Shown: positions 41,414-49,974 of the stretch, in pieces
How the letters are laid out: each line of letters starts with the position of its first letter
Position numbering within the stretch: the first letter of the stretch is position 1
Assembly (NCBI GenBank): GCA_036013505.1
Contig: CP107851.1
Span: 5,974,501 to 6,038,500 of the forward strand
Reading direction: 5' to 3'
Source of the DNA: Streptomyces sp. NBC_00510
Lineage (GTDB): Bacteria; Actinomycetota; Actinomycetes; Streptomycetales; Streptomycetaceae
DNA: 64,000 nt
The notes under the pieces: model-generated
Told to the model about the DNA's origin: nothing
Seen by the model: only the letters and a program-made list of their open reading frames with translations
Database searches by the model: none
Program-made: the position numbers and the translations under genes

Positions 41414-43735
41414 GTGATAAGCCAACGACGGACCATCAGATCCGCCGCTCTGGCCGTGGCGATCGCCGCAATAGGCGCCACCGCCTTCCCCGTCGCGGCA
41501 GCCCAGGCCGACCCGCAGGCCGGTCGCGTCGTGCGGCACGACCCGGCGAAGGCGGAGCGCGTCGAGCACGATCTGAAGGGCCCGCTGAGCGAGCGCCAGT
41601 CCGCCCAGCGCCAGCAGGCGATCGAGCAGGTCATATCGGGCAAGTCCAAGGTCGAGGACCGCGGTGCCTCGGACGTGGTCAAGCTCGGCAAGAACAAGTA
41701 CGTCGAACTCGGGCGCGAGAAGACCGACAAGATCTTCGTGATCCTCGCCGAGTTCGGGACCAAGACCGACCCGCAGTACGGCGGTACGGCCGGTCCCGCG
41801 CACAACCAGATAGCCAAGCCCGACCGCCGCAAGGACAACAGCACGGCGTGGCAGGCCGACTACAACAGCAAGCACTTCCAGGACCTGTACTTCTCCAAGG
41901 CCTCCGGCAACGAGTCGATGGCGAAGTACTACGAGAAGCAGTCCTCCGGCCGCTACTCGGTCGCCGGCGAGGTCGCCGACTGGGTCAAGGTCGACTGGAA
42001 CGAGGCCCGGTACGGCAGCAACAAGTGCGACACCTGCACCTGGAACCTCGTCGCGGACGCGGTGAACAAGTGGGTCGACGCGCGCAAGGCCGCCGGTGAC
42101 TCCGCCGCCACGATCAAGGCGAAGCTGGCCGAGTACGACCAGTGGGACCGCTACGACTACGACGGCGACGGCAACTTCAACGAGCCCGACGGCTACATCG
42201 ACCACTTCCAGATCGTGCACGCCGGTGAGGACGAGTCCGCCGGCGGCGGCGCCCAGGGCGAGGACGCGATCTGGGCCCACCGCTGGTACGCGTTCGGCAC
42301 CGACGCCGGCGCCACCGGCCCGGCGGGCAACCTGCTCGGTGGCACCCAGATCGGCGACACCGGCGTCTGGGTCGGCGACTACACCGTCCAGCCGGAGAAC
42401 GGCGGCCTCGGGGTCTTCGCCCACGAGTTCGGTCACGACCTCGGTCTGCCGGACCACTACGACACCACCAACACCGCCGAGAACTCCACCGGCTTCTGGA
42501 CGCTGATGTCGTCCGGTTCCTGGCTCGGCACCGGCAAGGACACCATCGGCGACCTGCCCGGCGACATGACCGCCTGGGACAAGCTGCAGCTGGGCTGGCT
42601 GAACTACAGCACCGCCAAGGCCGGCAAGGTCGGGATCAGCACCCTCGGCGTCGCGGAGTACAACACCGCGAGGAAGCAGGGCCTGGTCGTCACGCTGCCG
42701 AAGAAGACCGTGACCACCGAGCTGGCGACCCCGGCCGAGGGCGCGAAGCAGTGGTGGAGCGGCAGCGGTGACAACCTGAGCAACACCCTCACCCGTGACA
42801 TCGACCTCACGGGCAAGACCTCGGCGAGCCTGTCCCTCAAGGGCTGGTACGACATCGAGGAGAACTACGACTACCTCTACACCGAGGTGTCCACCGACGG
42901 CGGCGCCAACTGGACGGCGATCGACGGCACCATCGGCGGCGCCCCGCTCCCGCGCGACGCCAGCGACAAGCCGGCCCTGACCGGCACCGCGGCCTCCTAC
43001 CAGGACATGGTGCTCCCGCTGGACGCCTACGCGGGCACGTCGGTCAAGCTCCGCTTCCGCTACCAGTCCGACGGCGGCGTGGCCCAGAAGGGCTTCCTCG
43101 CCGACGCGATCACCCTGACCGCCGACGGCGCGACCGTGTTCAGCGACGGCGCCGAGGCCGGTGACAACGGCTGGACCGCGAACGGCTTCACGGTCAAGGG
43201 CTCCACGTTCTCCGAGGACTACGCGCAGTACTACATCGCGGAGAACCGGCAGTACGTCTCGTACGACAAGACCCTGAAGGTCGGACCCTACAACTTCGGC
43301 TGGGGCACCACCAAGGAGAACTGGGTCGAGCACTACGCGTACCAGAACGGCCTGCTGATCTGGCTGTGGGACACCTCGATGAACGACAACAACGTCAGCG
43401 CGCACCCGGGCGCCGGTCGGATCCTGCCGATCGACGCCCACCCCAAGGCGCTGAAGTGGAGCGACGGCACGCTGCAGCGCAACCGCGTGCAGTCCTACGA
43501 CTCCACGTTCACCAAGGCCCGCACCGACGCCATCACCCTGCACAAGAACGGCGTCGCCACCAAGCTCCCGAGCCTGCCCGGCAACACGGTCTTCGACGAC
43601 AAGAACTCCTACTGGTCCTCGGAGAACCCCACGGGCAGCGTGAAGGTGGCCCCGAGCAACACCAGCATCACGATCCTCCACGAGGCCCGGGACGGCAGCA
43701 CCATCACCGTCCGCGTTGGTCCCTCCAAGAAGTGA
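41414..43735 (+). CDS. Secreted M6-family metalloprotease (immune inhibitor A-like)
   Basis: A 773-residue exoenzyme. A signal peptide (RRTIRSAALAVAIAAIGATAFPVAAAQA, residues 5-32) precedes a propeptide and the zinc protease domain. The metzincin-like motif is HEFGHDLGLPDHYD with His337, Glu338 and His341. An Asp-rich stretch (YDYDGDGNFNEPDG) likely binds calcium. From about residue 430 there is a jelly-roll-type domain typical of immune inhibitor A, including YDIEENYDYLYTEVSTDGGANW. GTG 41414 follows AGGGAGGT. Stand-alone gene; extracellular protein degradation during nutrient scavenging is the likely role. Confidence 0.92.
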   Translation: MISQRRTIRSAALAVAIAAIGATAFPVAAAQADPQAGRVVRHDPAKAERVEHDLKGPLSERQSAQRQQAIEQVISGKSKVEDRGASDVVKLGKNKYVELGREKTDKIFVILAEFGTKTDPQYGGTAGPAHNQIAKPDRRKDNSTAWQADYNSKHFQDLYFSKASGNESMAKYYEKQSSGRYSVAGEVADWVKVDWNEARYGSNKCDTCTWNLVADAVNKWVDARKAAGDSAATIKAKLAEYDQWDRYDYDGDGNFNEPDGYIDHFQIVHAGEDESAGGGAQGEDAIWAHRWYAFGTDAGATGPAGNLLGGTQIGDTGVWVGDYTVQPENGGLGVFAHEFGHDLGLPDHYDTTNTAENSTGFWTLMSSGSWLGTGKDTIGDLPGDMTAWDKLQLGWLNYSTAKAGKVGISTLGVAEYNTARKQGLVVTLPKKTVTTELATPAEGAKQWWSGSGDNLSNTLTRDIDLTGKTSASLSLKGWYDIEENYDYLYTEVSTDGGANWTAIDGTIGGAPLPRDASDKPALTGTAASYQDMVLPLDAYAGTSVKLRFRYQSDGGVAQKGFLADAITLTADGATVFSDGAEAGDNGWTANGFTVKGSTFSEDYAQYYIAENRQYVSYDKTLKVGPYNFGWGTTKENWVEHYAYQNGLLIWLWDTSMNDNNVSAHPGAGRILPIDAHPKALKWSDGTLQRNRVQSYDSTFTKARTDAITLHKNGVATKLPSLPGNTVFDDKNSYWSSENPTGSVKVAPSNTSITILHEARDGSTITVRVGPSKK

Positions 43736-43758
43736 TCACGCACCGCACGAAGTGACCT

Positions 43759-43794
43759 GATCGGCCCCCGTCCCCTGGTGGACGGGGGCCGATC
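43759..43794 (+). terminator. Terminator after the M6 protease gene
   Basis: Perfect 15-bp stem GATCGGCCCCCGTCC with its complement and loop CCTGGT, 23 bases past the stop codon. Confidence 0.92.
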
Positions 43795-43810
43795 TGCCGA
43801 TCATGTGCTT

Positions 43811-44128
43811 ATGGCCAGCGGCGGTTTCACCAGGCTTCCGAGCGGCGACGTCGTCGTGGCCCTCCGGTTGCCCTCGCCCGGCGGGGCCCCGGACGAGTAC
43901 ATCAGGGTGCTCGTCGTCTCGGCCAACCGCCAGCGCGCGCTGACCCGCCTGCGGAACCTGGGCTTCCGTACCGTCCGTCTCGTCGGCAACATGGAGCCCC
44001 CCACGTCCGACGAGATCAACGCCGTCCTCCACCACCCCGACGGCCTCGTCTGGCGCCGCATCCCCTCGGCCCCCGCCGCCGCCTGGCAGTCCATCGCCGC
44101 GCTGCTGGGCCCGACGGTGCGCCGCTGA
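43811..44128 (+). CDS. Hypothetical protein, 105 residues
   Basis: A soluble, basic protein of unknown family. It reads ASGGFTRLPSGDVVVALRLPSP, then an alpha/beta-like core (IRVLVVSANRQRALTRLRNLGFRTVRLVGN) and DEINAVLHHPDGLVWR. GATCAT at 43799-43804 is spaced exactly as a -10 box for transcription starting at ATG 43811, so the message may be leaderless. It is convergent with pncA. Confidence 0.7.
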   Translation: MASGGFTRLPSGDVVVALRLPSPGGAPDEYIRVLVVSANRQRALTRLRNLGFRTVRLVGNMEPPTSDEINAVLHHPDGLVWRRIPSAPAAAWQSIAALLGPTVRR

Positions 44129-44170
44129 ACCCGGGGCGCGGCCCCGGGGCCGTCCTCCCGCTACCGGCCG

Positions 44171-44767
44171 TCAGGCCTGTTCGCGGACGACCGGCTTGCC
44201 GGACAGCTCGGCGCCGGCGGCGCGCAGCTCCTCCAGCGCCGACTCGGTCGTCCTCGCCATGACGCCCGCCGTCAGGTCGAGCAGCACCCGGGTGCGGAAG
44301 CCCTCCCGCACGGCGTCCAGCGCGGTCGCCCGCACGCAGTGGTCGGTGGCGATGCCGACCACGTCGACCTCCGCCACCCCGCGCTCGCGCAGCCACCGGG
44401 CCAGCCCGGTGCCGTTCTCGTCGGCGCCCTCGAAGCCGCTGTACGCGCCCGCGTACGCGCCCTTGTCGAAGACCGCCTCCACCGCGCCCGAGGCGACCGC
44501 CGGAGCGAAGTTGGGGTGGAAACCGACGCCCTCGGTGCCGGCGGCGCAGTGCACCGGCCAGGTGTGGACGTAGTCGGGGTGGTCGGAGAAGTGGTCGCCG
44601 GGGGAGACGTGGTGGTCGCGGGTGGCCACGACGTGCCGGTAGCCGGCCGTGGCGTCCCCGATGAGGTCGGTGATGGCGGCGGCGACCTCGGAGCCGCCGG
44701 CGACCGCCAGGCTGCCGCCCTCGCAGAAGTCGTTCTGCACGTCCACGACGATCAGTGCGCGGTGCAT
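44171..44767 (-). CDS. pncA: Nicotinamidase (PncA), isochorismatase fold
   Basis: Hydrolyses nicotinamide to nicotinate in NAD salvage. The 198-residue protein has the catalytic triad Asp9 (IVVDVQNDFCEGG), Lys102 (FDKGAY) and Cys144 (GIATDHCVRATALDA), and the metal ligands Asp51, His53 and His59 in TRDHHVSPGDHFSDHP. ATG 44767 follows GGAAGGGAC. TACAGT on the minus strand (44801-44806) is a likely -10 box. The adjacent pncB on the same strand encodes the next enzyme of the pathway. Confidence 0.95.
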   Translation of the reverse strand: MHRALIVVDVQNDFCEGGSLAVAGGSEVAAAITDLIGDATAGYRHVVATRDHHVSPGDHFSDHPDYVHTWPVHCAAGTEGVGFHPNFAPAVASGAVEAVFDKGAYAGAYSGFEGADENGTGLARWLRERGVAEVDVVGIATDHCVRATALDAVREGFRTRVLLDLTAGVMARTTESALEELRAAGAELSGKPVVREQA

Positions 44768-44845
44768 GGTGGTCGGTCCCTTCCGGTCGCTGTCGCTTCG
44801 ACTGTAGTGAGCGGCGGCCCTGCGGCGGCAGGGTGCCCCGGCGGA

Positions 44846-46180
44846 TCAGTGGGTGATGTACTCGGTGTGCAGCGCCGGCTCGCCGCGCGACAGCTGGGTC
44901 GCGGACAGCGGCAGTGCGGCGCGCGCCTCGATGTGGCGGGTGCGGGCCGCGTCCAGCGGCTCCCGGTGCACGGTCTCGCCGCCCAGCACCAGCGGCACCA
45001 GCAACTGCCGGTCCGCCAGCGGTCCCGGGACCGGTCCGGTGCCGATCACCTCGGCCTCGGCGACCCCGTCGGCGTCCAGCCGGCGGGCCGCCCACTTGCG
45101 TCCGCCGATGCTGGTCTTGCCGCCCATGGACTTCTTGGCGACCGGCACCAGGGGTGCGTCGGGGTCGTCGGAGGTGGCCCGGGCGACCAGCTTGTAGACC
45201 ATCGAGCAGGTCGGATGCCCGCTGCCGGTCACCAGGGAGGTGCCGACCCCGTACGCGTCGACCGGCGCCGCGGCCAGCGAGGCGATCGCGTACTCGTCCA
45301 GGTCCGAGGTCACCACGATCCGGGTGTCCTTCGCCCCCAGGTCGTCCAGCTGCTGCCGCACCCGGTGGGCGAGCAGCAGCAGGTCCCCGGAGTCGATGCG
45401 GACCGCGCCGAGCTCGGGCCCGGCGATCTCCACGGCGGCCCGGACGGCCGTCGCCACGTCGAAGGTGTCGACCAGCAAGGTGGTGCCCCGGCCGAGCGAC
45501 TCGACCTGGGCGGTGAAGGCGTCCCGCTCGTCGTCGTGGAGCAGGGTGAAGGCGTGCGCGCTGGTGCCGATGGTCGGCAGGCCGTAGCGGAACCCGGCGG
45601 CGAGGTTGCTGGAGGAGGCGAAGCCCCCGACGTAGGCGGCGCGGGAGGCCGCCACCGCCGCCAGTTCGTGGGTGCGGCGGGCACCCATCTCCATCAGCGG
45701 GCGGCCCCCGGCGGCCACGGCCATCCGGGAGGCGGCGGCCGCGATCGCGGAGTCGTGGTTGAGGATCGACAGCACCACCGTCTCCAGCAGCACCGCCTCG
45801 GCGAAGGTGCCCTCGATCCGCATGACCGGCGAGCCGGGGAAGTACACCTCGCCCTCGGGGTAGCCGAGGACGTCGCCGCGGAAGCGGTAGCCGGCCAGCC
45901 ATTCCAGGGTGGGCGCGTCCACGACGCGCTCCCGTTCCAGGAAGTCCAGGATGCGGTCGTCGAAGCGGAAGTTCTCCACGGCGTCCAGTACCCGGCCGGT
46001 GCCGCACACCACCCCGTACCGGCGCCCCTCGGGCAGCCGGCGGGTGAACACCTCGAACACCGAACGACGGTGGGCGGCGCCGCTGCGCAGCGCGGCCTGC
46101 AGCATGGTCAGCTCGTACCGGTCTGTGAACAGCGCGGTGGAGGGGACCGTGACGGGCAGTCCCAGGTCTGCAGTGCTCAT
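44846..46180 (-). CDS. pncB: Nicotinate phosphoribosyltransferase
   Basis: Makes nicotinate mononucleotide from nicotinate, PRPP and ATP, directly after nicotinamidase in NAD salvage. The 444-residue protein has ALFTDRYELTMLQAALRSG at the start, the phosphoribosyl-binding regions VRIDSGDLLLLAHRVRQQLD and VTSDLDEYAIASL, and GVGTSLVTGSGHPTCSMVYKLV. ATG 46180 is chosen; TAGCAT (minus strand, 46189-46194) lies so that the transcript would start within two bases of the ATG. Next to pncA on the same strand, but with a 78-bp gap. Confidence 0.93.
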   Translation of the reverse strand: MSTADLGLPVTVPSTALFTDRYELTMLQAALRSGAAHRRSVFEVFTRRLPEGRRYGVVCGTGRVLDAVENFRFDDRILDFLERERVVDAPTLEWLAGYRFRGDVLGYPEGEVYFPGSPVMRIEGTFAEAVLLETVVLSILNHDSAIAAAASRMAVAAGGRPLMEMGARRTHELAAVAASRAAYVGGFASSSNLAAGFRYGLPTIGTSAHAFTLLHDDERDAFTAQVESLGRGTTLLVDTFDVATAVRAAVEIAGPELGAVRIDSGDLLLLAHRVRQQLDDLGAKDTRIVVTSDLDEYAIASLAAAPVDAYGVGTSLVTGSGHPTCSMVYKLVARATSDDPDAPLVPVAKKSMGGKTSIGGRKWAARRLDADGVAEAEVIGTGPVPGPLADRQLLVPLVLGGETVHREPLDAARTRHIEARAALPLSATQLSRGEPALHTEYITH

Positions 46181-46273
46181 GTCCGAGGATGCTACCCCCA
46201 ACTCTCGTCAGAGTGACGATTTCTCGGAGGGCCGGTTTCCCTGTCGGCACGGTCTGGTGACAGCATGGGTCCC

Positions 46274-46576
46274 GTGAGTGTCGCCCCCGCAGAGATCGAA
46301 CGGACCGAGTCGAGCGAGGCCCCCTTCGAGGTGCCGTCCCCGGACGTTCCCTGGGTGACTGTCGTCCACAACGACCCGGTCAATCTGATGAGCTACGTGA
46401 CCTACGTCTTCCAGGCGTACTTCGGCTATCCGAAGGACAAGGCCACCAAGCTCATGCTCGACGTGCACCACAAGGGCCGGGCCGTGGTCTCCAGCGGCAC
46501 GCGCGAGGAGATGGAGCGCGACGTGCAGGCCATGCACGGCTACGGGCTGTGGGCCACCCTGACGCAGGACCGCTGA
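46274..46576 (+). CDS. clpS: ATP-dependent Clp protease adaptor ClpS
   Basis: A 100-residue adaptor that delivers N-end-rule substrates to ClpCP. The family core is intact: PDVPWVTVVHNDPVNLMSYVTYVFQAYFGYPKDKATKLMLDVHHKGRAVV, with the substrate-pocket Asp-Pro/Asn pair and Met. GTG 46274 matches remembered homologues; ATG 46265 would add three residues. The downstream DUF2017 gene lies 55 bases away on the same strand, a pairing conserved in actinobacteria. Confidence 0.93.
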   Translation: MSVAPAEIERTESSEAPFEVPSPDVPWVTVVHNDPVNLMSYVTYVFQAYFGYPKDKATKLMLDVHHKGRAVVSSGTREEMERDVQAMHGYGLWATLTQDR

Positions 46577-46631
46577 GGCCGCGAGACCACCGAGAAGACC
46601 ACCGAGCCCCTGAGGGACGGCTGATACCGAC

Positions 46632-47198
46632 ATGCCCGGCTACTTCCAGACCGCTGCCGCAGGCGGCGCCGCCGTCGCGCTCGACGAGGTCGAGATCTCC
46701 ATCCTGCGCAGCCTGGCCGTGCAGCTCCTGGAGCTGATCGGCCCCAGCGACGCCGCCGACGGCGCCGAACCGGCCGACCCGCTGGCCGAGCTGTTCGCCG
46801 AGGGCCCCACCCGGCCCCCGCAGGACCCGGCGCTCGCCCGGCTCTTCCCCGACGCCTACGAGGAGGAGGCGGACTCCTCGGACTTCCGCCGCTACACCGA
46901 GAACGACCTGCGCACCCGCAAGCGCGGCGACGCGCTCGCCGTCGTCCGCAGCCTCGACGCGCTGACCCCCGGCGGCGACGGGGGAGCGGTGCTCAGCCTC
47001 GACGCGGAGCAGGCGCGCCAGTGGCTCGGCACCCTCAACGACCTGCGGCTGACCATGGGGACCCGGCTGGAGGTCAGCGAGGACGAGGACAGCGAGCTGT
47101 ACCGGCTGCCGGACTCCGACCCGCGCAAGCCGCTCGTCATGGCCTACCTCTGGCTCGGGGCGCTCCAGGAGAGCCTCGTGGAGACCCTCATGCCGTGA
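46632..47198 (+). CDS. DUF2017 domain protein
   Basis: A 188-residue cytoplasmic protein of unknown function, conserved next to clpS in actinobacteria. It is helical and acidic: VALDEVEISILRSLAVQLLELIG, DPALARLFPDAYEEEADSSDFRRYTENDLRTRKR, LSLDAEQARQWLGTLNDLRLTMGTRL, and YLWLGALQESLVETLMP. Start ATG 46632. The clpS linkage suggests a role in regulated proteolysis, by inference only. Confidence 0.85.
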   Translation: MPGYFQTAAAGGAAVALDEVEISILRSLAVQLLELIGPSDAADGAEPADPLAELFAEGPTRPPQDPALARLFPDAYEEEADSSDFRRYTENDLRTRKRGDALAVVRSLDALTPGGDGGAVLSLDAEQARQWLGTLNDLRLTMGTRLEVSEDEDSELYRLPDSDPRKPLVMAYLWLGALQESLVETLMP

Positions 47199-47502
47199 TC
47201 CGAGGGGGCGTCCGTTCGCTCAGACGACGCTCAATTCCGGATAACGATCACGTCACCGCAGCGGACCGCATTCCCATTCGGCGCACCTTTTGTCCGCTTC
47301 TTCCTGTGCCATGTGCCACATTTGCGCTGCGTGCCCGGCGCGCACCCCGTGATACGAATCCTCGACCACCGGCCGTGACGCCACCCCTGTCACGGTCGGT
47401 CGCGTGGCCGGCTGACCCCGGCGTGCACCTCCACCATCCGGGGGGATCGGAACCCGATCCGGGCCAGTTCGGCCGGACGGGCATGGAGAAAGGCACAGCA
47501 CC
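47199..47502. other. Intergenic region upstream of the amino-acid permease gene
   Basis: No gene seen. It contains TGTG-N8-CACA at 47305-47320, which resembles a CRP half-site pair, and a 7-bp hairpin GGATCGG-AAC-CCGATCC at 47444-47460. Both are candidate regulatory elements without proof. Confidence 0.35.
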
Positions 47503-48939
47503 ATGACCTCGACGCAGGTCGAGCAGTACGAATCCGGCGGCGGCGCCACGGGGGCCGCGCCGGAAGAGGGCTACAAGCGGGGACTCAGCGCCCGTCAGGT
47601 CCAGATGATCGCCATCGGCGGCGCCATCGGCACCGGCCTGTTCTACGGGTCCAGCAAGGGCATCGCCGCCATCGGGCCCAGCCTGATCGCGTGTTACACG
47701 GCCGCCGGCATCGTGATCTTCTTCATCATGCGGGCCCTCGGCGAGCTCCTCACCTACCGCCCCACCTCCGGCAGCTTCGCCGACTACGCCCGTGAGTTCT
47801 TCGGGCCGTTCGCCGGCTTCGCCACCGGCTGGTCGTACTGGGCCCTGTGGGTCACCGCCTGCATGTCCGAGGTCACCGTCGCGGGTGCCTACATCAACTT
47901 CTGGTGGCCGTCGGTCCCCGTCTGGTCCACCGCCGCGGTCGCCCTCGTGGTGCTCTTCGTCGGCAACCTCGTCTCGGTCAAGATCTTCGGCGAGCTGGAG
48001 TTCTGGTTCTCCACGATCAAGGTCACCGCCATCATCGCGATGATCGTCATCGGCGTCGGCATCCTGACCTTCGGCTTCTCCTCCGCCGGCGACACCGCAT
48101 CCGTCACCCACCTGTGGGCCGACGGCGGCTTCGCCCCCAACGGCGCCTGGCAGGCCATGCTCGCCATGCAGGGCGTGATCTTCGCCTACCTCGGCGTCGA
48201 ACTGGTCGGCATCACCGCGGGCGAGGCCGAGAACCCCAAGCAGACCCTGCGCAAGGCGATCAACACCCTGCCGGTCCGCATCGGCATCTTCTACGTCGGC
48301 ACGCTGATCGTCCTGCTGTCGGTCTTCTCCTGGACCAAGTACACCTCGGGCGTCAGCCCCTTCGTCCAGGTCTTCGCGCAGGTCGGCATCCCCGGCGCCG
48401 CCGGGATCATGAACTTCGTGGTCCTCACCGCCGCCCTGTCCTCCTGCAACTCCGGCATCTACTCCACCGGCCGCATGCTGCGCGGGCTGGCCGTCAACGG
48501 CGAGGCGCCCAAGGCCGTGGCCAAGCTCAGCGACCGGCAACTCCCGCTGCCCGCGCTCGTCATGTCCACCCTCTTCATGGGCATCGGCGTCATCGTCAAC
48601 GTCGTCTCCCCGGACAAGGCGTTCGTCTACATCACCTCCGTCGCGACCTGCGCCGGCCTGTGGACCTGGATCGTGATCCTCGCCGCGCACCTGCGCTACC
48701 GCGCCAAGGTCCGCGCCGGGCTGCTGCCCGCCGCCGACTTCCGGATGCCGGGCGCCCCGGTCACCAACTGGATCGCCATCGTGGCGCTGCTCTCCGTCGT
48801 CGTCCTCATGGCGACCGACGCCGACACCCGCCTCGGCCTGTACGTCTGGCTCGTCTGGTCGGCCCTGCTCGGCATCGGCTACGTGGTCCTCAAGCGGCGC
48901 ACCCCCGGCGACCCCGCCCTGGCCCTCGCCCAGGAGTAG
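47503..48939 (+). CDS. Amino-acid permease, APC superfamily (GabP/AnsP-like)
   Basis: A 478-residue inner-membrane proton symporter with about 12 helices. Family motifs: LSARQVQMIAIGGAIGTGLFYGSSKGI (helix 1, unwound GTG region), MRALGELLTYRPTSGSFADYA (helix 2 and loop), EAENPKQTLRKAINTLPVRI. The overall pattern is that of GabP, AnsP or CycA-like importers; the substrate cannot be chosen by eye. ATG 47503 follows GGAGAAAGGC. It is a single gene with a 304-bp upstream region. Confidence 0.9.
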   Translation: MTSTQVEQYESGGGATGAAPEEGYKRGLSARQVQMIAIGGAIGTGLFYGSSKGIAAIGPSLIACYTAAGIVIFFIMRALGELLTYRPTSGSFADYAREFFGPFAGFATGWSYWALWVTACMSEVTVAGAYINFWWPSVPVWSTAAVALVVLFVGNLVSVKIFGELEFWFSTIKVTAIIAMIVIGVGILTFGFSSAGDTASVTHLWADGGFAPNGAWQAMLAMQGVIFAYLGVELVGITAGEAENPKQTLRKAINTLPVRIGIFYVGTLIVLLSVFSWTKYTSGVSPFVQVFAQVGIPGAAGIMNFVVLTAALSSCNSGIYSTGRMLRGLAVNGEAPKAVAKLSDRQLPLPALVMSTLFMGIGVIVNVVSPDKAFVYITSVATCAGLWTWIVILAAHLRYRAKVRAGLLPAADFRMPGAPVTNWIAIVALLSVVVLMATDADTRLGLYVWLVWSALLGIGYVVLKRRTPGDPALALAQE

Positions 48940-49009
48940 TCCCGGGCCGCGTCTCAGCAGGTGGCCGCCGTACAGCCGTACGGCGGTCACCTTCTCTATC
49001 CTGACGACC

Positions 49010-49435
49010 ATGCTGACCATCACCCGTGCCCTGCACGACGCACTCGTCGCCCACGCCCGCGCCGACCACCCCGACGAGGCCTGCGGCGTGATCGCGGGTC
49101 CGGCCGGCAGCGGCCGGCCCGAGCGGCACATCCCGATGCTCAACGCGGCCCGCTCGCCCACGTTCTACGAGTTCGACTCCACCGACCTGCTGGGGCTCTA
49201 CCGGGAACTCGACGACCGCGACGAGGAGCCGGTGGTCATCTACCACTCGCACACCGCCACCGAGGCCTACCCCTCGCGCACCGACATCTCCTACGCCAAC
49301 GAGCCCGGCGCCCACTACGTGCTGGTCTCCACCGCCGACACCGACGGCGCCGGCCCCTTCCAGTTCCGCTCGTTCCGCATCGTGGACGGCGAGGTCACCG
49401 AGGAGCCGGTGGAGATCGTCGACCCCTCCAACTGA
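49010..49435 (+). CDS. Mec+-like JAMM metallopeptidase (M67 family)
   Basis: A 141-residue zinc peptidase. The JAMM motif is HSHTATEAYPSRTD (HxH-x7-S-x2-D), with the upstream catalytic Glu in PDEACGVIAG. In mycobacteria Mec+ cleaves the CysO-cysteine adduct to free cysteine; homologues also trim tails from sulfur-carrier proteins. The neighbours here are a Cys-rich leader peptide, CysO and CysM, fixing the pathway. TATCCT at 48997-49002 is spaced for a transcript starting within a base of ATG 49010, thus likely leaderless. Confidence 0.93.
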   Translation: MLTITRALHDALVAHARADHPDEACGVIAGPAGSGRPERHIPMLNAARSPTFYEFDSTDLLGLYRELDDRDEEPVVIYHSHTATEAYPSRTDISYANEPGAHYVLVSTADTDGAGPFQFRSFRIVDGEVTEEPVEIVDPSN

Positions 49436-49489
49436 GACGCGACGGTCCGCATCCTGGGACGCCCGTCTCTGGGGCCCCGGGGGAATCGA

Positions 49490-49495
49490 TACGAT
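49490..49495 (+). promoter_or_regulatory. -10 box giving a leaderless leader-peptide message
   Basis: TACGAT whose last base is seven bases before ATG 49502, so the expected transcription start is the A of the ATG. No clear -35 box; leaderless leader peptides are known in actinobacteria. Confidence 0.5.
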
Positions 49496-49501
49496 GAGCC
49501 C

Positions 49502-49606
49502 ATGGTTTCCCACGACGTGAGCGACAGGGCGCCGGGCACGCTGCTCGTGGCGCGGCTGCACGTCGACCTGTGCCGCCTCGCCAGCGCGGCATGTACGTGC
49601 GCCTGA
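49502..49606 (+). CDS. Cys-rich leader peptide upstream of cysO-cysM
   Basis: A 34-residue peptide; its second half is VARLHVDLCRLASAACTCA with Cys24, Cys31 and Cys33. The core LHVDLCRLAS is a recognised Cys-rich leader-peptide signature in streptomycetes and mycobacteria (Ms4527A-type family), found upstream of sulfur-assimilation genes. Translation of its Cys codons is thought to sense cysteinyl-tRNA supply. It ends 62 bases before cysO. No classical terminator hairpin is seen between them, so control may act on translation or Rho-type termination (inference). Confidence 0.85.
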   Translation: MVSHDVSDRAPGTLLVARLHVDLCRLASAACTCA

Positions 49607-49668
49607 GCACCGTCAGCCCGCGCAACCCCGCCTTCCCGCCGTACTCACGCACCCACTGGAGCCGACGC

Positions 49669-49974
49669 ATGGCCATCGAGGTCCGCATCCCGACCATCCT
49701 CCGCACGTACACCGACGGCGCCAAGGCCGTCGAAGGCAGCGGCAGCACCGTCGACGAACTCCTCGCCGACCTCGACACCCGCCACACCGGCATCCGCGAG
49801 CGCATCGTCGACGGCGGCGAGCTGCGGCGCTTCGTCAACGTCTACCTCAACGACGAGGACGTCCGCTTCCTGGACGGCATCGCCACCAAGCTCACCGACG
49901 GCGACAGCGTGACGATCCTCCCCGCGGTCGCCGGCGGCAGCGGCCTGCGGGCCGCCCGCGTCGGCGGGCGCTGA
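49669..49974 (+). CDS. cysO: Sulfur-carrier protein CysO, MoaD/ThiS family, with C-terminal tail
   Basis: A 101-residue ubiquitin-like protein: MAIEVRIPTILRTYTDGAKAVEG, FVNVYLNDEDVRFLDGIATKLTDGDSVTILPAVAGG. Its thiocarboxylated C-terminal GG donates sulfur to CysM. Normal CysO ends at GG; here 11 further residues (SGLRAARVGGR) follow. A tail like this must be cut before activation, which JAMM peptidases do for some related carriers. The adjacent Mec+-like gene is the obvious candidate. Its stop overlaps the cysM start (TGATG). Confidence 0.93.
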   Translation: MAIEVRIPTILRTYTDGAKAVEGSGSTVDELLADLDTRHTGIRERIVDGGELRRFVNVYLNDEDVRFLDGIATKLTDGDSVTILPAVAGGSGLRAARVGGR

